A stretch of DNA of 64,000 nt. Source: Scleromitrula shiraiana. Lineage: Eukaryota; Ascomycota; Leotiomycetes; Helotiales; Sclerotiniaceae. Within the stretch, counting starts at the first letter, position 1. Every line of letters starts with the position of its first letter. The notes beneath the pieces were generated by a model. It ran no database searches. It saw only the letters and a list, made by a program, of their open reading frames with translations, and was not told the origin of the DNA. Position numbers and translations under genes: made by a program. Positions 36,915 to 47,938 of this stretch are shown piece by piece. Location of the stretch: assembly GCA_028455995.1 (NCBI GenBank), contig JABELC010000005.1, positions 1,302,001-1,366,000 on the forward strand, written 5' to 3'.

Positions 36915-39900
36915 CTACTCATCCAAAACCGTCCTTTCTCGCTCTCTCCAACCCATCCTAACCGCTCTATCTCTTAGGCTTTCCTTTTGATATCCCTCTT
37001 TCGCTCTAATCATTTCCCTAAACACATCTTCTTTCTCTTTTCCTTTCTCCTTTTCACTACCACCTACATCTATACCCGTATAGACATTTTCACCAGCTTG
37101 TCTCAACCTAACACCCTGGTCACCGGCTACCAATCCCAATCTTCTATCCTTACGTTCTGCCCTTTCTTTTTCTTTTTCTGCTACCTCTTCTTCATACGAC
37201 CGTTGAGATTTTCGCTGTTCTTCGAATTCCCATTCAGATTCACGACTTGGTTTGTTCCTCTCTATTTCCTTTCCCTTTCCTTTTTCTTTTTCTTTCCCTT
37301 TCCCCTTCCATCTATCTCCCACCTTCTCATCATCACCACCAACATCCTTACCTTTACCCTTACCACTCACCCCCGTCTCAGCGTCCACCGCCAGAAGTTC
37401 TATCCTTCTCTTCCTCGCCGTCTTCCTCGCAGTATCCGCCAAAGCATTCACTCCTAGTCCATCAAATGCGCTTAGATCAATTAATAACTGCCTAACCTTA
37501 TACCCTGTAATATCTTCAATAAACTTATCCACGCCCTCTTCACAAGCTGCTGCTGTAGCAACACGTAGGCCATTGAATAGCTTTTTGTTCATCGTTTGGC
37601 TTGTAGATGAATTTTCTAGTGAGGCGATTTGACTTGATAGGGAAGATTCGGAGAGGGGGAGAGCGCTTGGGAGGATGTTAACAAGAATGGGGATAGTCGG
37701 TGCGTAAGATACATGAGTTGGTGAGGAATGGTGTGGATGTTCGGCTTCTGCATTGGGCATTTGTTCTGACTTGGAGGATTCCTTGACAGAATCCGAGATA
37801 GGTGCTTGTTTTGTAGATTCTTCACTGAGGCGAGTGTCTGCTTGACGAGCATAATAGACTTCTTCTGATACAACAGAAAATTCTTTTTCCTTCCCCTTTG
37901 ACCCAGTATAGCTTTTTCTGTTGGAAGTATTCAGATCATCTACAAGTTGCACCAGTCGTGGCATTGGTGGGCGAGTGGAGCGCCTCCGAGTCTTTGCATT
38001 CGCCATAGATAAACTACAATCTTCGCATTTTACGTTTGATGAAACCTCGCATATACGCGGGTTCTTGCGTCCAGATTCAGGCTTGACATCGGCGTCTGAC
38101 TCTGGGGCGGATACTACATTTGCATGGAATCGCGAGGACGATTCTTTCATTTCGACGTTACATTGTGTACATCGAGACGGAGAATGCGGCAATCGAGAAC
38201 TGAAGCGTGAAATCTGATGAGGAGGTGCCGGTTCAGGGGCTGCCAGGTTTGCAGCTTGAGGTACTTTATGATGTAAACTGCTGAGAGGTACTTTGGGTAT
38301 GAGACCTCGGCGTTCAAATGGGCTTGGAATCTGAGCATTAGATCGTGGAGCTCTGGTCGTAAATGATGAGGCAGCACTCGTCTGCGTAGCTTGGTTAATA
38401 ATTTGAGGGGCATTCCGTGGTTTATCACCACCTTTGGTGGTAGTTTGATCTTGGTTTGCATAATTTCTTCTAGTCGCAAAATCAGCAACTCGAATACGGT
38501 CCTCATCTTGAGGACTTGAAGATGGCTCTGGATAAGGTGTTATTCTAGGCGTTGTTGGTATCATTAGTGTCTCGGAAGGTTCGGAGGGTGCATATCGTTT
38601 ATGTTCAGGCGGTGTATCAAGATGTAATACTATTGAAGAGGATTCCGAGTCTGGTTGACTCGTGAATTCTGAATACGGAGGTGATGCATTAGCATCTCCA
38701 GCCATTTTTGAAACAACATGTTCACTCCCAGTCTGCGTGGTATATGCAGGGACAGGTCCAGCTGGAGCTTGCAACTTACGCAGCCACGGAAGAGACTTTT
38801 TTGTAGGGGGGTTCCTTGAGAAGGAAGATTTCTGAACGTCAGATTTGTTGGCTGAGAGTTCACCCGAGGGAGGTGCCAATGGTGGAGCTCTAGATGGTGA
38901 GGCGGCCTCGCGAAGTTTGCTTGGGGTCCTTGGTTCATACTCCGATGTCCACTCAATAACAGTTTCATCCGAAGCCACACTGACTGCAGATGTCTCTCCT
39001 TCTATTTGACGGCGTTCTATTACCGACCTTTTGGTAAGAACATTGGAACTCTTTACACCCATCTCGTCCTTTGGTGTTATAAGATGTGGTAATTCCCTGA
39101 TGCTAGACAGAGTGCGTCTGCGTTGAGGTTTAGGGTCTGCTGGAAGAACTGAATTTGAAAGCTCTATATAATGAGGCTTCACTTCAGGGACTGTTTTCCT
39201 CCTTTGATCTATGAATGATGTAACTGGAGCGGTTTCAACTTTAGGGACCGTCTTTCCTCGTTGATCAGCGGATGTGACGGCTAAGCCAGCTGCATTGAAC
39301 TCCTCCCAATATGGCTTTAGCTCTTGTATGGTTTTGATTGTTTCTCCAGAAAATACACTGGAAGGTGCGGATGGGATTGGCGTTTGTTTTGGGAGCTGTC
39401 GAGCTATTTGAAGATATAACTCAAGCTCTCTAGTGAATCTTCTCAGAGCTCTCCTTTGACTAGGACTACGAGAAGAAGGACAGGAAGCGAGACTTTGTAC
39501 GATGGAATGAATAGAATTGGAGAACGATTTTCGTCGAGCGAAGTTTGCAAGAGTAGATTCTTCTAAGAAACTGTCCAGGTTTTCCTTTTTGACTGGATCG
39601 CCGGATCTCGGGGTCTTTCGCGAAGCGCCGTCAAGACTGTCGTTGGTGGCTTCTTCGTAAAGGCTAGCGAGTGTAGAAGCTGCTAAGAATGCTTTATCGT
39701 TACGAGATTGGGATTGTCTTCTCAACGCCTGAGAAGTTCCACTACTATATTGGATGGAACGAGTAGACGGTGTGTACTTTTTGTATAGAATTCTGGAATC
39801 GTAAGTACGATCAATTGAACCAGGAGTTCCGATTGGTGTGTGCGGGTTGCTGACCTGACTGATAGGCCCGACGTGAGCGTATTCTCCACCCACCTGTCTT

Positions 39901-40460
39901 GAGGTAGTTGAATGAGCAGCAGCCTTTTTGTGATTCCTAGGCTTCCAAATAGGACCGTCCGCAACATGCATCAAAGAGTATAACTCTTTGACCTTACGAG
40001 TCTTTACACGTTTGAAAGCCGAGTATGCAGCACCGTCTACGGAGTCGATTGGGGCGTCTTGATCAACAAGTTCCCTAGGCCGGATACTTCCTGATTGAAT
40101 AATTGCTTGAGTAGATGGAGGAATGGAATCTTCTGCAATTGATGTGTGACAATCCCTAGTAAGAAGACTTGTTCGAGGCGATTCCCATCCAAAAACTTGT
40201 ATATTCTGTCTAGCCCTTTGCAAAGCCCGTTTCCGAGAGCGAGCAATTGATGAAGATGCACGAGAGCCTCTTCTTCTAGCCCCGAGCCTTTGCTTTCTCC
40301 GAGCTTGTTCGAGTGCACGACAATTAGATATTCCGCACTGCTTTCCTGTAATATGGGAATTGCATCGACTTGAAGAAATACTATCTATAGGACGAATAAT
40401 ATGGATTCGTGGAAATTTTCGACGAGGACAGCCCTTCCAATGAACATTGAAATTGATCAT
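36915..40460 (-). CDS. Large fungal protein of unknown function, Ser/Arg-rich, 1181 aa
   Basis: One uninterrupted frame of 1181 codons from MINFNVHWKGCPRRKFPRIH. I do not recognise the family. The N-terminus is the most ordered part and holds several Cys and His (KGCPRRKF, SRCNSHITGKQCGISNCRAL) before a very basic ARRKQRLGARRRGSR segment. The middle is Ser/Pro/Thr-rich and probably disordered. Around residues 745-800 two CxxC pairs (SRCTQC and CEDC) sit about 50 residues apart and could bind a metal. Near the end comes a helical EEGVDKFIEDITGYKVRQLL block, and the C-terminus is a charged KGKGKEKEKGKGKE repeat. Length, single frame and conserved-looking ends support a real gene. A nuclear role is a guess from the basic segments. 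It is divergent from the FAH gene. Confidence 0.8.
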   Translation of the reverse strand: MINFNVHWKGCPRRKFPRIHIIRPIDSISSSRCNSHITGKQCGISNCRALEQARRKQRLGARRRGSRASSSIARSRKRALQRARQNIQVFGWESPRTSLLTRDCHTSIAEDSIPPSTQAIIQSGSIRPRELVDQDAPIDSVDGAAYSAFKRVKTRKVKELYSLMHVADGPIWKPRNHKKAAAHSTTSRQVGGEYAHVGPISQVSNPHTPIGTPGSIDRTYDSRILYKKYTPSTRSIQYSSGTSQALRRQSQSRNDKAFLAASTLASLYEEATNDSLDGASRKTPRSGDPVKKENLDSFLEESTLANFARRKSFSNSIHSIVQSLASCPSSRSPSQRRALRRFTRELELYLQIARQLPKQTPIPSAPSSVFSGETIKTIQELKPYWEEFNAAGLAVTSADQRGKTVPKVETAPVTSFIDQRRKTVPEVKPHYIELSNSVLPADPKPQRRRTLSSIRELPHLITPKDEMGVKSSNVLTKRSVIERRQIEGETSAVSVASDETVIEWTSEYEPRTPSKLREAASPSRAPPLAPPSGELSANKSDVQKSSFSRNPPTKKSLPWLRKLQAPAGPVPAYTTQTGSEHVVSKMAGDANASPPYSEFTSQPDSESSSIVLHLDTPPEHKRYAPSEPSETLMIPTTPRITPYPEPSSSPQDEDRIRVADFATRRNYANQDQTTTKGGDKPRNAPQIINQATQTSAASSFTTRAPRSNAQIPSPFERRGLIPKVPLSSLHHKVPQAANLAAPEPAPPHQISRFSSRLPHSPSRCTQCNVEMKESSSRFHANVVSAPESDADVKPESGRKNPRICEVSSNVKCEDCSLSMANAKTRRRSTRPPMPRLVQLVDDLNTSNRKSYTGSKGKEKEFSVVSEEVYYARQADTRLSEESTKQAPISDSVKESSKSEQMPNAEAEHPHHSSPTHVSYAPTIPILVNILPSALPLSESSLSSQIASLENSSTSQTMNKKLFNGLRVATAAACEEGVDKFIEDITGYKVRQLLIDLSAFDGLGVNALADTARKTARKRRIELLAVDAETGVSGKGKGKDVGGDDEKVGDRWKGKGKEKEKGKGKEIERNKPSRESEWEFEEQRKSQRSYEEEVAEKEKERAERKDRRLGLVAGDQGVRLRQAGENVYTGIDVGGSEKEKGKEKEDVFREMIRAKEGYQKESLRDRAVRMGWRERERTVLDE

Positions 40461-40797
40461 CTTTAGAAGTAATGATAGAATTGTTGTAAAAGATGCATAT
40501 TGTAGGAAATATGAGAATTTGAAAAAAGTTGAAGAAAGTAGAAGAAAGTTGAATTGAATATTTTACAAGTCTTTGGTATGATAATTGTCGTGCCTGCCTC
40601 TTAGAAACTCCGATCAACAAGACTCAAAGTATAACTAACGCCTTCCATGTTCATTCATCTAATATCTTTTATACCGGGGGAACTGTAAATATCGACTTGT
40701 CGTCGACCTTTCCTTAAAAGGTATTCTATGGCACTGAAATCTTTCTTATCCAAGGTAATACTTTTTTCAAATTCGGACCTGTTATAGAATATGTAAA

Positions 40798-40835
40798 GGT
40801 AAGAAGAAGAAGAAGAAGAATAAGAAGAAGAAGAA

Positions 40836-40871
<36 letters not shown>

Positions 40872-40889
40872 GAATAAGAAGAAGAATAA
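40798..40889. repeat. AAG then AAT trinucleotide microsatellite
   Basis: Runs of AAG, then about ten copies of AAT, then AAG again. Strand-asymmetric purine-rich tract in noncoding DNA. Confidence 0.9.
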
Positions 40890-41246
40890 ACGTACCTAGC
40901 ATAAACTTCAAAATGCTTTCTCGCCCCCTTCATCAAAGTCAACAATAACTCTCATAACTCCCATAACTCCTATAACTCCCAACAATACTTCATTGCAAAA
41001 ATACTTACTATTGGTTTCTTTCTACATTCTCTCAAACATTTCCGATATAAAGCTAAGACTTCTCTCTGAATTCCTGATAGCCTCGCCATAGGAACCATTT
41101 CTATTGTCTATTGTGAAAGGTCACTTATATATAAGACTTTGTATGAGCTACAGCGAGTACTCGAGCACATTTTGAAAAAAACATTTGAATGGCGGGGCGG
41201 GAGCTTTGAATCAAAAAGTGATGCAATAAAAATGTTAGCTTATTTA

Positions 41247-41320
41247 TTATTAGTTATTAGTTTGATTCTAGATTGGTGGATTTCAACCGCCGTACAACAT
41301 GAATCCCTAATAACTAATAA
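41247..41320. repeat. 14-bp perfect inverted repeat, 46-nt loop
   Basis: TTATTAGTTATTAG at 41247-41260 is the exact reverse complement of CTAATAACTAATAA at 41307-41320; weaker pairing continues outward. It could be a hairpin or a tiny MITE-like remnant about 250 bp upstream of the FAH gene. Confidence 0.75.
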
Positions 41321-41564
41321 AGAATAATAAAGACCTATAGGATTTCTCGGCATGTACGGCTCAAATTATGGGGAGCTACTCTACGTACCGGAGAATTCTC
41401 ATTATTTGTTCCGTCTGCTTACCTCCTCCTCCTCCTCCTCCTCTCCTCCGCCATATCTTATCAGCATGAGAAAGAAATATCTAGAAAAATACCCACGATA
41501 TCTACAACTTCATTTGTTTACAAAAAAATAATTTTAATTTATGAATTTCTCATCAATTGACACA

Positions 41565-42732
41565 ATGGTCTCAACATTCTCCGTAAGTTTTCATGGTGGG
41601 TTACTTACTTATCCAAACATTTTTCAAAACCAACCCGAATTGTCTCCGCCATATTAACAGTTTCCACAGCGTCTCGTCCGATTCCTAGCTAAAGATGGCC
41701 GTGTATACTACGGTGATGCTATACTACCCCAAGGGGAAACCGATATTTCCAAAGCCAAACAAGCTAGAGTAATTACTGGGAGGATATTTGGAAAACATAA
41801 GGTTACGGATGATATAAAAGATATTCGTATCTTGCTTGCGCCATTAGCTATAGAAGATGTTAAGACCGTTCGATGCTTGGGATTGAATTATGCACAACAT
41901 GCCAAAGAAGTATGAGATTGAGTAGAATCCGTTATATAATCTGAAGGGATTCATGTTAATCGAGATAATCATAGACCAATTTACCAATTCCTCAATACCC
42001 CGTTCTATTCGTAAGTCTCCTCTCTGCATCCACCCCCAAAAGAGATGACTCTTACTCACCAACTCCATCCAGTACAAACCCATAACCTCCCTAAGCGGGC
42101 CCACCGATCCCATCCCCATCCACCCCATGGCACAAGAAGGCACCGGACTAGACTGGGAATGCGAACTCGTCGCCATAATCGGCACACCCTGCAGCGACGT
42201 CTCGGAAGCCAACGCCCTCAACCACGTACTCGGCTACGCCGTCGGCGACGACGTCTCGCATCGAGAATGGCAGATCCAGCGCGGGGGTGGCCAATGGGCT
42301 CTAGGGAAGGGTTTCGACGGATGGGCTCCATATGGGCCTGGAATCGTTAGCAGTAATATTATCAAGGATCCGCAGAATTTGAGGATCTATACGAAGGTTA
42401 ATGGGGAGTTGGTGCAGGAGAGTACGACGAAGGATATGATATTTAGTGTGGCGAAGACGATTGCGTTTTTGAGCAGGGGCACTACACTGTTACCCGGGGA
42501 TTTGATTTTTACCGGAACGTGAGTATATGATGCATGACCTCGATTTATCATCTTAAAACAACCATACATACTAACAACGCATTCCATATATAGACCCCAA
42601 GGAGTCGGCATGGGCCGAAAACCCCAAGTCTGGCTCAAAGATGGCGATATTGTAGAGGTAGGTCTGGAAGGAGTAGGAAGCTGTGTAAACAAAGTTGAAT
42701 TTACAAAGACGGAAACGAAGGCAAAGCTATAG
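41565..42732 (+). CDS. Fumarylacetoacetate hydrolase-family enzyme (FAHD1/2-like)
   Basis: Five exons (41565-41582, 41670-41909, 41975-42010, 42073-42518, 42594-42732) encode 292 aa. The N-terminal part (RLVRFLAKDGRVYYGDAILP) is the usual FAH-family lead-in. The catalytic core holds VRCLGLNYAQHAKE, the LFYKP segment, the metal-site Glu pair in DWECELVAIIG, the Asp in GYAVGDDVSHREWQ, then GKGFDGWAPYGP, LPGDLIFTGTPQGVGMGR and the closing strand DIVEVGLEGVGSCVNKVEF. The family hydrolyses or decarboxylates 1,3-dicarbonyl acids (acylpyruvates, oxaloacetate) with Mg2+ or Mn2+. The exact substrate cannot be read from sequence. The first intron has two acceptors nine bases apart (41660 and 41669), which would add Phe-Pro-Gln. 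No pathway neighbours are seen. Confidence 0.93.
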
Positions 42733-43556
42733 ACAGCTTAGATGAAATCCTTACGCCTCTGTATTAGGCAGTATATATATATATATATATGTACATAGAA
42801 CCAAACCAACATTAGAAAATCAATTACCCCACCAAATCTCCATCCTTGATCCTGCATTAACATTCGCTCATCTTCTCTGATCCTCTTCCTCCTAGTCTAT
42901 GCTAGCTAGCTACCCAGCTAACTAGCTACCCCGCCACCTCCTTCCCATCCATCCCAACCCCAAATTCAGCCACCCAACATCCGACATGCAACAAAAGCAC
43001 AACTCAATCAAATACACAACTTCCCATCCATCCTCCATCTCATCACTCTATCCATGTCCTCATCAACGTGTCGGCCTCTTTATACAAGCATTCACCCTGT
43101 ACCTCAAACATCAACATCATGCCTGCCTACCAACCAACGAACACATCTACATACGCATCTTTTATTGAGATGTATTGTTGCACGTCTGAACTACATGCAT
43201 ATTGAGGTCATGCATTCATTACTTTTATGAATGATGTTTTTAGTGCTTTCTTCGGGTCGCTTTCGGTGGTTTTATGCAACGGTGTTGGACGTCGCTAAAG
43301 ACATCAAATAAAAATCAAACGAGTCAAAAAAATTCATTCCGTTTTTCATTTCCATTGTATTTCATTTTAGCTTAACTTATTCCCAGACCCGATCCATAAG
43401 AAATATAGAGATAACTGTTATACAGGTCAAAAGCAAAAGGCTCTAAACCATAAGAGAATAGTAAGCCGAATAGGTAAATAAATGTTGAGATATATTAAAT
43501 AGCGAATCCCCCTTTCTGGTCCTTTCCTCCCAACTCCCCACATAAGGGGTCCCAAC
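42733..43556. other. Convergent intergenic region
   Basis: About 0.8 kb between the FAH and PRP39 stop codons. A TA repeat lies at about 42771-42790, then C/A-rich DNA. No gene supported; expected to hold both 3' UTRs. Confidence 0.6.
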
Positions 43557-45839
43557 TTAATGGAAAGTAGCAAGACCTTGAGCATTAGCTGTCACGTCCC
43601 TGCGTTGTTGAAAATAGGTGAAGTATCGGGCTTCTCCCTTGCGTAATGAGGCTGCATCGATGGCTCCTGGAATGGCGCCATTTTCTGTTGCTTTCTCAAT
43701 GGCTTTCACATGTGCGGGTTGAATTGATACGGGACTAGGTGATTGTTAGCATTTGCAAGTATCATCATATTGGAACGGAAACATACCCATTCAATTCGCG
43801 GTCGATTTGCAAGAACTCTTTCATCGCCTCCTTGGTTCCTCGTTCTTGAAGGTACATCAAGTATAGATTACTGATTGTCTTCTTGGTCTCCAATGTCATG
43901 GAACTCTTGATCATATCGGCATGAACTTGTTTGAGTCTCTCATAATGCTCGGGCTCCAAGGTACTGTTTGTTGGCTGTGCCAACTCAAATTCCATATACT
44001 TGGTCCAGAAGTGACGACTTTCTGGATACCACTGTTTGTTCTTCTGGAATACTTGGCGAGCTTCCCCAACAGAGCCCTGAATCTTCCACAATAAAATGGC
44101 CCATTCTACAACGAATGCTGCCTTTGAATAGATATCGACTGCCACTGCCTGTGAATCGATTTGTGCTTTGTAGACCTCAATTGCGGCTTCAAGACCATTT
44201 TGACGACGCTCAAGATTAGCCCATGAGATGATTGTCTCGACGTGACCCGGCATGCGGTCCAAGATAGCCTGGTGAATATCCCTGGCAACATTGACACGCT
44301 CCGACATTTCTTCAAAGTATGCGTATTGTAACCTGATCCCTGGTCGACTGATTGGGACATAGAGTGTACTTGCTCTCTGATAAATACTTCTGACCTCCTC
44401 TTCTTTGCGCTCCTTCGACGACATCCATCTAGCATATCGGAACCAAAATTCATCATAGAATGCGCAGGTAACTAAGCATCTCTCGTAGAGGAATACAATC
44501 CGAACATAATCACCCTCTGCCTCCTCGAAATCCAAATATTTCCGCCAGTTCGCTAATTGTTGATGATCGAGTTCTGTAACGTGAAAGTAGGGACGCTTGA
44601 TCTCCGATTCGTATGTCCAACGTTTCGTGGTTTCAGCCTGGGTACTGCCAAAAATCTCGAGGTGGAAGTTGTCAATCTTGGCTCGCATATCACGCTCAAT
44701 CTCTAGTTCACCCTTTGGCCCAGCTTGAAATCCAGCGCTTTCATTAATAGCTTCGGTGCGGAATTGCTCTAGTGTATCGGCTGGGAGAAGTTCTGATAAC
44801 GGACGAGCATGCGCCAGTTGGCGAAAGCGTTCAAAATATCTGGCATACTGGTGCATGGGAATCTTCACTACTCTGCTAAGAATAGCGAAGATTTTATCCT
44901 GGGCTTCGACTCGATCTTCAAATTCTAGGTATTTATCCCAGAATGGGTGGGCGAGAAAGTCCAATCCTACAGCGACAGCTCCGCGCTCAAAAAGCCTATT
45001 GAGAAACGTTAGATAAGTTCAGGAAATAGTAAGGAGGGAGTGGAAAGGTGGCAAGGAGTGCAAATACGGGAAGGGCAATGTGCTTAGATGCAATGATCTC
45101 CATATCCCCATCGTGCCGAACAAGTGTGCAGAGTGATACGAGGTAAAAGCGAACGTGTTATAGCAGAAAGAGAGATCCTGGTCATGTGGGTGAGAAGAGT
45201 CAAACATGAGCAGCTTTTGTTGGCATTTCTCACCGTCTCTGAGCCATATGAACCTCTGAACCTAGCCCTGTTGGCTAATATGGCCGGCTGCAGATGCTGT
45301 GTTAAGGGAAGGAAAGCATCTTATATACTTACTCTCTGATCACATCTGGATCATGACTTGTCTCGACCTTGAATGAACAATAATCCGTCCATAAATCTAC
45401 AGATGTCGATATACTAGCAACGCCTCTTTCAAAAACCTGTGTATGTCAGCATATATTAGACCGAGGTTAAATGCTTGAAGATATACCATTTCAGCTGCTT
45501 CTGTACCAGCTATCGAGAATTCAAGATCCGCATACTTCTTCCAATATCCGAATAGAAGAGGAAATTTGAGGAGGAAGCGATCGTAAGCATCTCGAGTTGT
45601 CGCAATTGCTTGAGGGCTTGAATTGCGATTTAATCCTCCTTCGAGTGTTTCTGCCGCACGAACAAGTTTCTCCCAGTTTTCGAAATTATCTGTATCTTCG
45701 AGCTATATGAAAGAGTTTGAATTAGCAATTGTACATTAGTGAGTAGTAATAAAGCTCCGGATTTGCTTACAACTTCGGCATTGAGCTTCTTAATCTCAGC
45801 AGATTCTTCATCAGTCCCTCCATAATGAAAATCGCTCAT
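43557..45839 (-). CDS. PRP39: U1 snRNP component, pre-mRNA-processing factor 39
   Basis: Five exons (45839-45771, 45702-45487, 45436-45333, 44995-43787, 43734-43557) encode 591 aa. The chain is a row of half-a-TPR (HAT) repeats with the expected aromatic spacing: NFENWEKLVRAAE, RFLLKFPLLFGYWKKYADLE, DLWTDYCSFKVE, PFWDKYLEFEDRVEAQDKIF, QQLANWRKYLDFEEAEGDYV, YDEFWFRYARWMSS, RHFWTKYMEFEL. Prp39 is a HAT-repeat scaffold of the U1 snRNP, forms homo- or heterodimers and helps commit 5' splice sites. The third intron (44996-45332, 337 nt) is several times longer than its neighbours. The short last exon completes the protein (HVKAIEKATENGAIPGAIDA, ending ANAQGLATFH). Confidence 0.93.
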
Positions 45840-47938
45840 TGTCGCGTTGGTGGTGATTTATTAATGATCGATAACTATCTATGACTTTAAAAAGGTAACT
45901 GATATTCAAAAATAAAGTCTTCGATAACGATTATATTTGAATTATTTTGAGCTTTGATGTATAGGAAGATCAATTAATGAAGACAATGGATTGATCCGGG
46001 CAGGTACGGGTATACTAATTAAGAAGAGAAGAGGATGAGGACTGGTAAGAATGAACTTGAGGCTGAAATTTAATCTAGTTCTAGATGCGGAGGTACAAAA
46101 CTTGGCTAATAAGTCAGCGAAATGAATTCGTACGGTCCAATAATACTATCGTACCAGTAGCTGGATTAGGTAATAAAACGGCAATACAAGAATATCATTG
46201 GTTCAAAATCTTCAGATCAAAAATAAATCATACTATACCAAATTCGATCTAGCCTTGAGCTAAATTCCAATGGCCCCTACATTCAAAATAATTTTTTTCT
46301 AGATTTCGGATTTTTTTCTTCTTCCATAAAATTTATTTATGGCTAGTGATGAACGATACAATGTATCAAACAAATAGGAAGAGAATGAATGCTTCAATGA
46401 AGCTTGATCTCAACATGACACATTCTGAAGCCTCTTTATAATCATGATTTTTTTACATACTTTTGGTTGGAGAAATGGACGTTTAGAGAGTTATATAGAC
46501 GCAAGTTAGCCTTTGTAGAGCTACATGGATATCATGATTTTTGTTTGTGTGAATGTTCTCATGGTTTCGAATTGGAGGAATCTTTATTGAGTTTTTACCT
46601 ACACGATACCCGTTTTGATCTCCATCTCTCTCAATTTGCTGATGAGAAGCTCGAGGAATCAATATTGAGAATGATATAGATACAACATCGTTGGTAGAAT
46701 TGAGGAACAAATTATACACTGCCAATACATCTATATTCTTCTGACCTGTATTCAAATTGAGTCCCTTTCCTTCATTCACCGTACTATACAACATACCTAT
46801 TCAGTGACTCTTGTAATCTTATTTCCATGTTCCAGTGGGCAGGATTCTTTGATGTGTGTCGCAAATCATGCTGGATCTCCATGCTCCTGTATTAAAATGC
46901 ATAAGGTCTTGCAACACATTGCTGGAAGTATCTGTTTGTTTCTCTTGTCCTGGCATACTCTTTTCAATGAGCGACAAGTGAAAGGAAGTTTTACAGACTG
47001 CTAAAACAAGTCATCCGTTCTTGTTTCTCAATATCAATATGGATTAGTCTTGATGGTTTCTTCTTATGATGGCCTCTACCGATGAATGCAGGGCCTTGGA
47101 AATCGTCCTCCAACTTTGATTGTTAGATGTGAATCCCTCGTTATTAGGGGTTCTGGGTATTGTCAGTGACTATGTTTGCATACCGTCAAGCACCAGTACT
47201 AAATCTGGGCTGGTTACCTTCAAACCTAAACCCAGCCTGGTAATTTGAGATGATACCAAGTACGTTTGGTACAATGTTCTATGTACAGTTTTATGTAATG
47301 TAACTACTCCCCGATCCATTTCGAAGTTGATCAATCCTTTTGCATAATATTCACTTTCTCTCCCTTGCACCTCATCGTTTACCTCTTCTCACTAACCCAC
47401 TCAAATGATCACTAGGCAGTGAAACATTCACTTTTGGAAGAAAATTGGCCATTAAAATAAGGTCATGCAGTGGCAGCTCTGAAACTCGCCTGTCCGTCTA
47501 TGTATCTTGACCACATAGAAAAACCATCTCGAGGGCTGCAAAATGGACAAATCCTAAATATCTCGAGGTATCCACAACCTTCAAATAACAACTAGTGTTG
47601 TCTTCCTCCAGGTCGATAGAAGAAGGAAGTTATGACGGATGTTTCTACTACTTATATATCACCCTTTGATTTCTTTCCAATTCTCTCTAGATCGAGAAAC
47701 AAAGATACTTGAGCTGCATATTTCGTCCGCTCGACTACTTCATGAACCTTCAAGCAAACCTCCTTTGAACGTTTCCCATTTTGCCCAAGGTTTGTTTTTC
47801 GATGTCTAAGCTCCGTATGATAAGTGTTGCTGGCGCTAACATATCCATACGCTATGGAACATTCAAATACTAGTCTAACATTGCAACTGCTACTTCTACT
47901 TACCTTTTGAGTTATTTTGTACCCTGTTTATTTTCAAA
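45840..47938. promoter_or_regulatory. Divergent intergenic region, no gene seen
   Basis: 2.1 kb between the starts of PRP39 and the 326-aa gene. AT-rich, with scattered small open frames such as 46467-46679 (70 codons) that resemble nothing known and lack splice support. Confidence 0.55.

Larger units (their letters stand above)
40461..41564. promoter_or_regulatory. Divergent intergenic region with GAA/TAA microsatellite and inverted repeat
   Basis: About 1.1 kb between the start codons of the 1181-aa gene and the FAH gene. It contains an AAG/AAT trinucleotide run at 40798-40889 and a 14-bp perfect inverted repeat at 41247-41320. The open frame at 40655-40945 is a translation of the microsatellite. 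Confidence 0.6.

Noticed and set aside
37247..37632. Pro/Ser/Phe-rich plus-strand frames of about 120 codons
   Set aside because: Antisense to the charged KGKEKEK tail of the 1181-aa gene; composition is a mirror of that repeat.
40655..40945. Tyr/Ser-rich 96-codon frame
   Set aside because: Translation of the AAG/AAT microsatellite.
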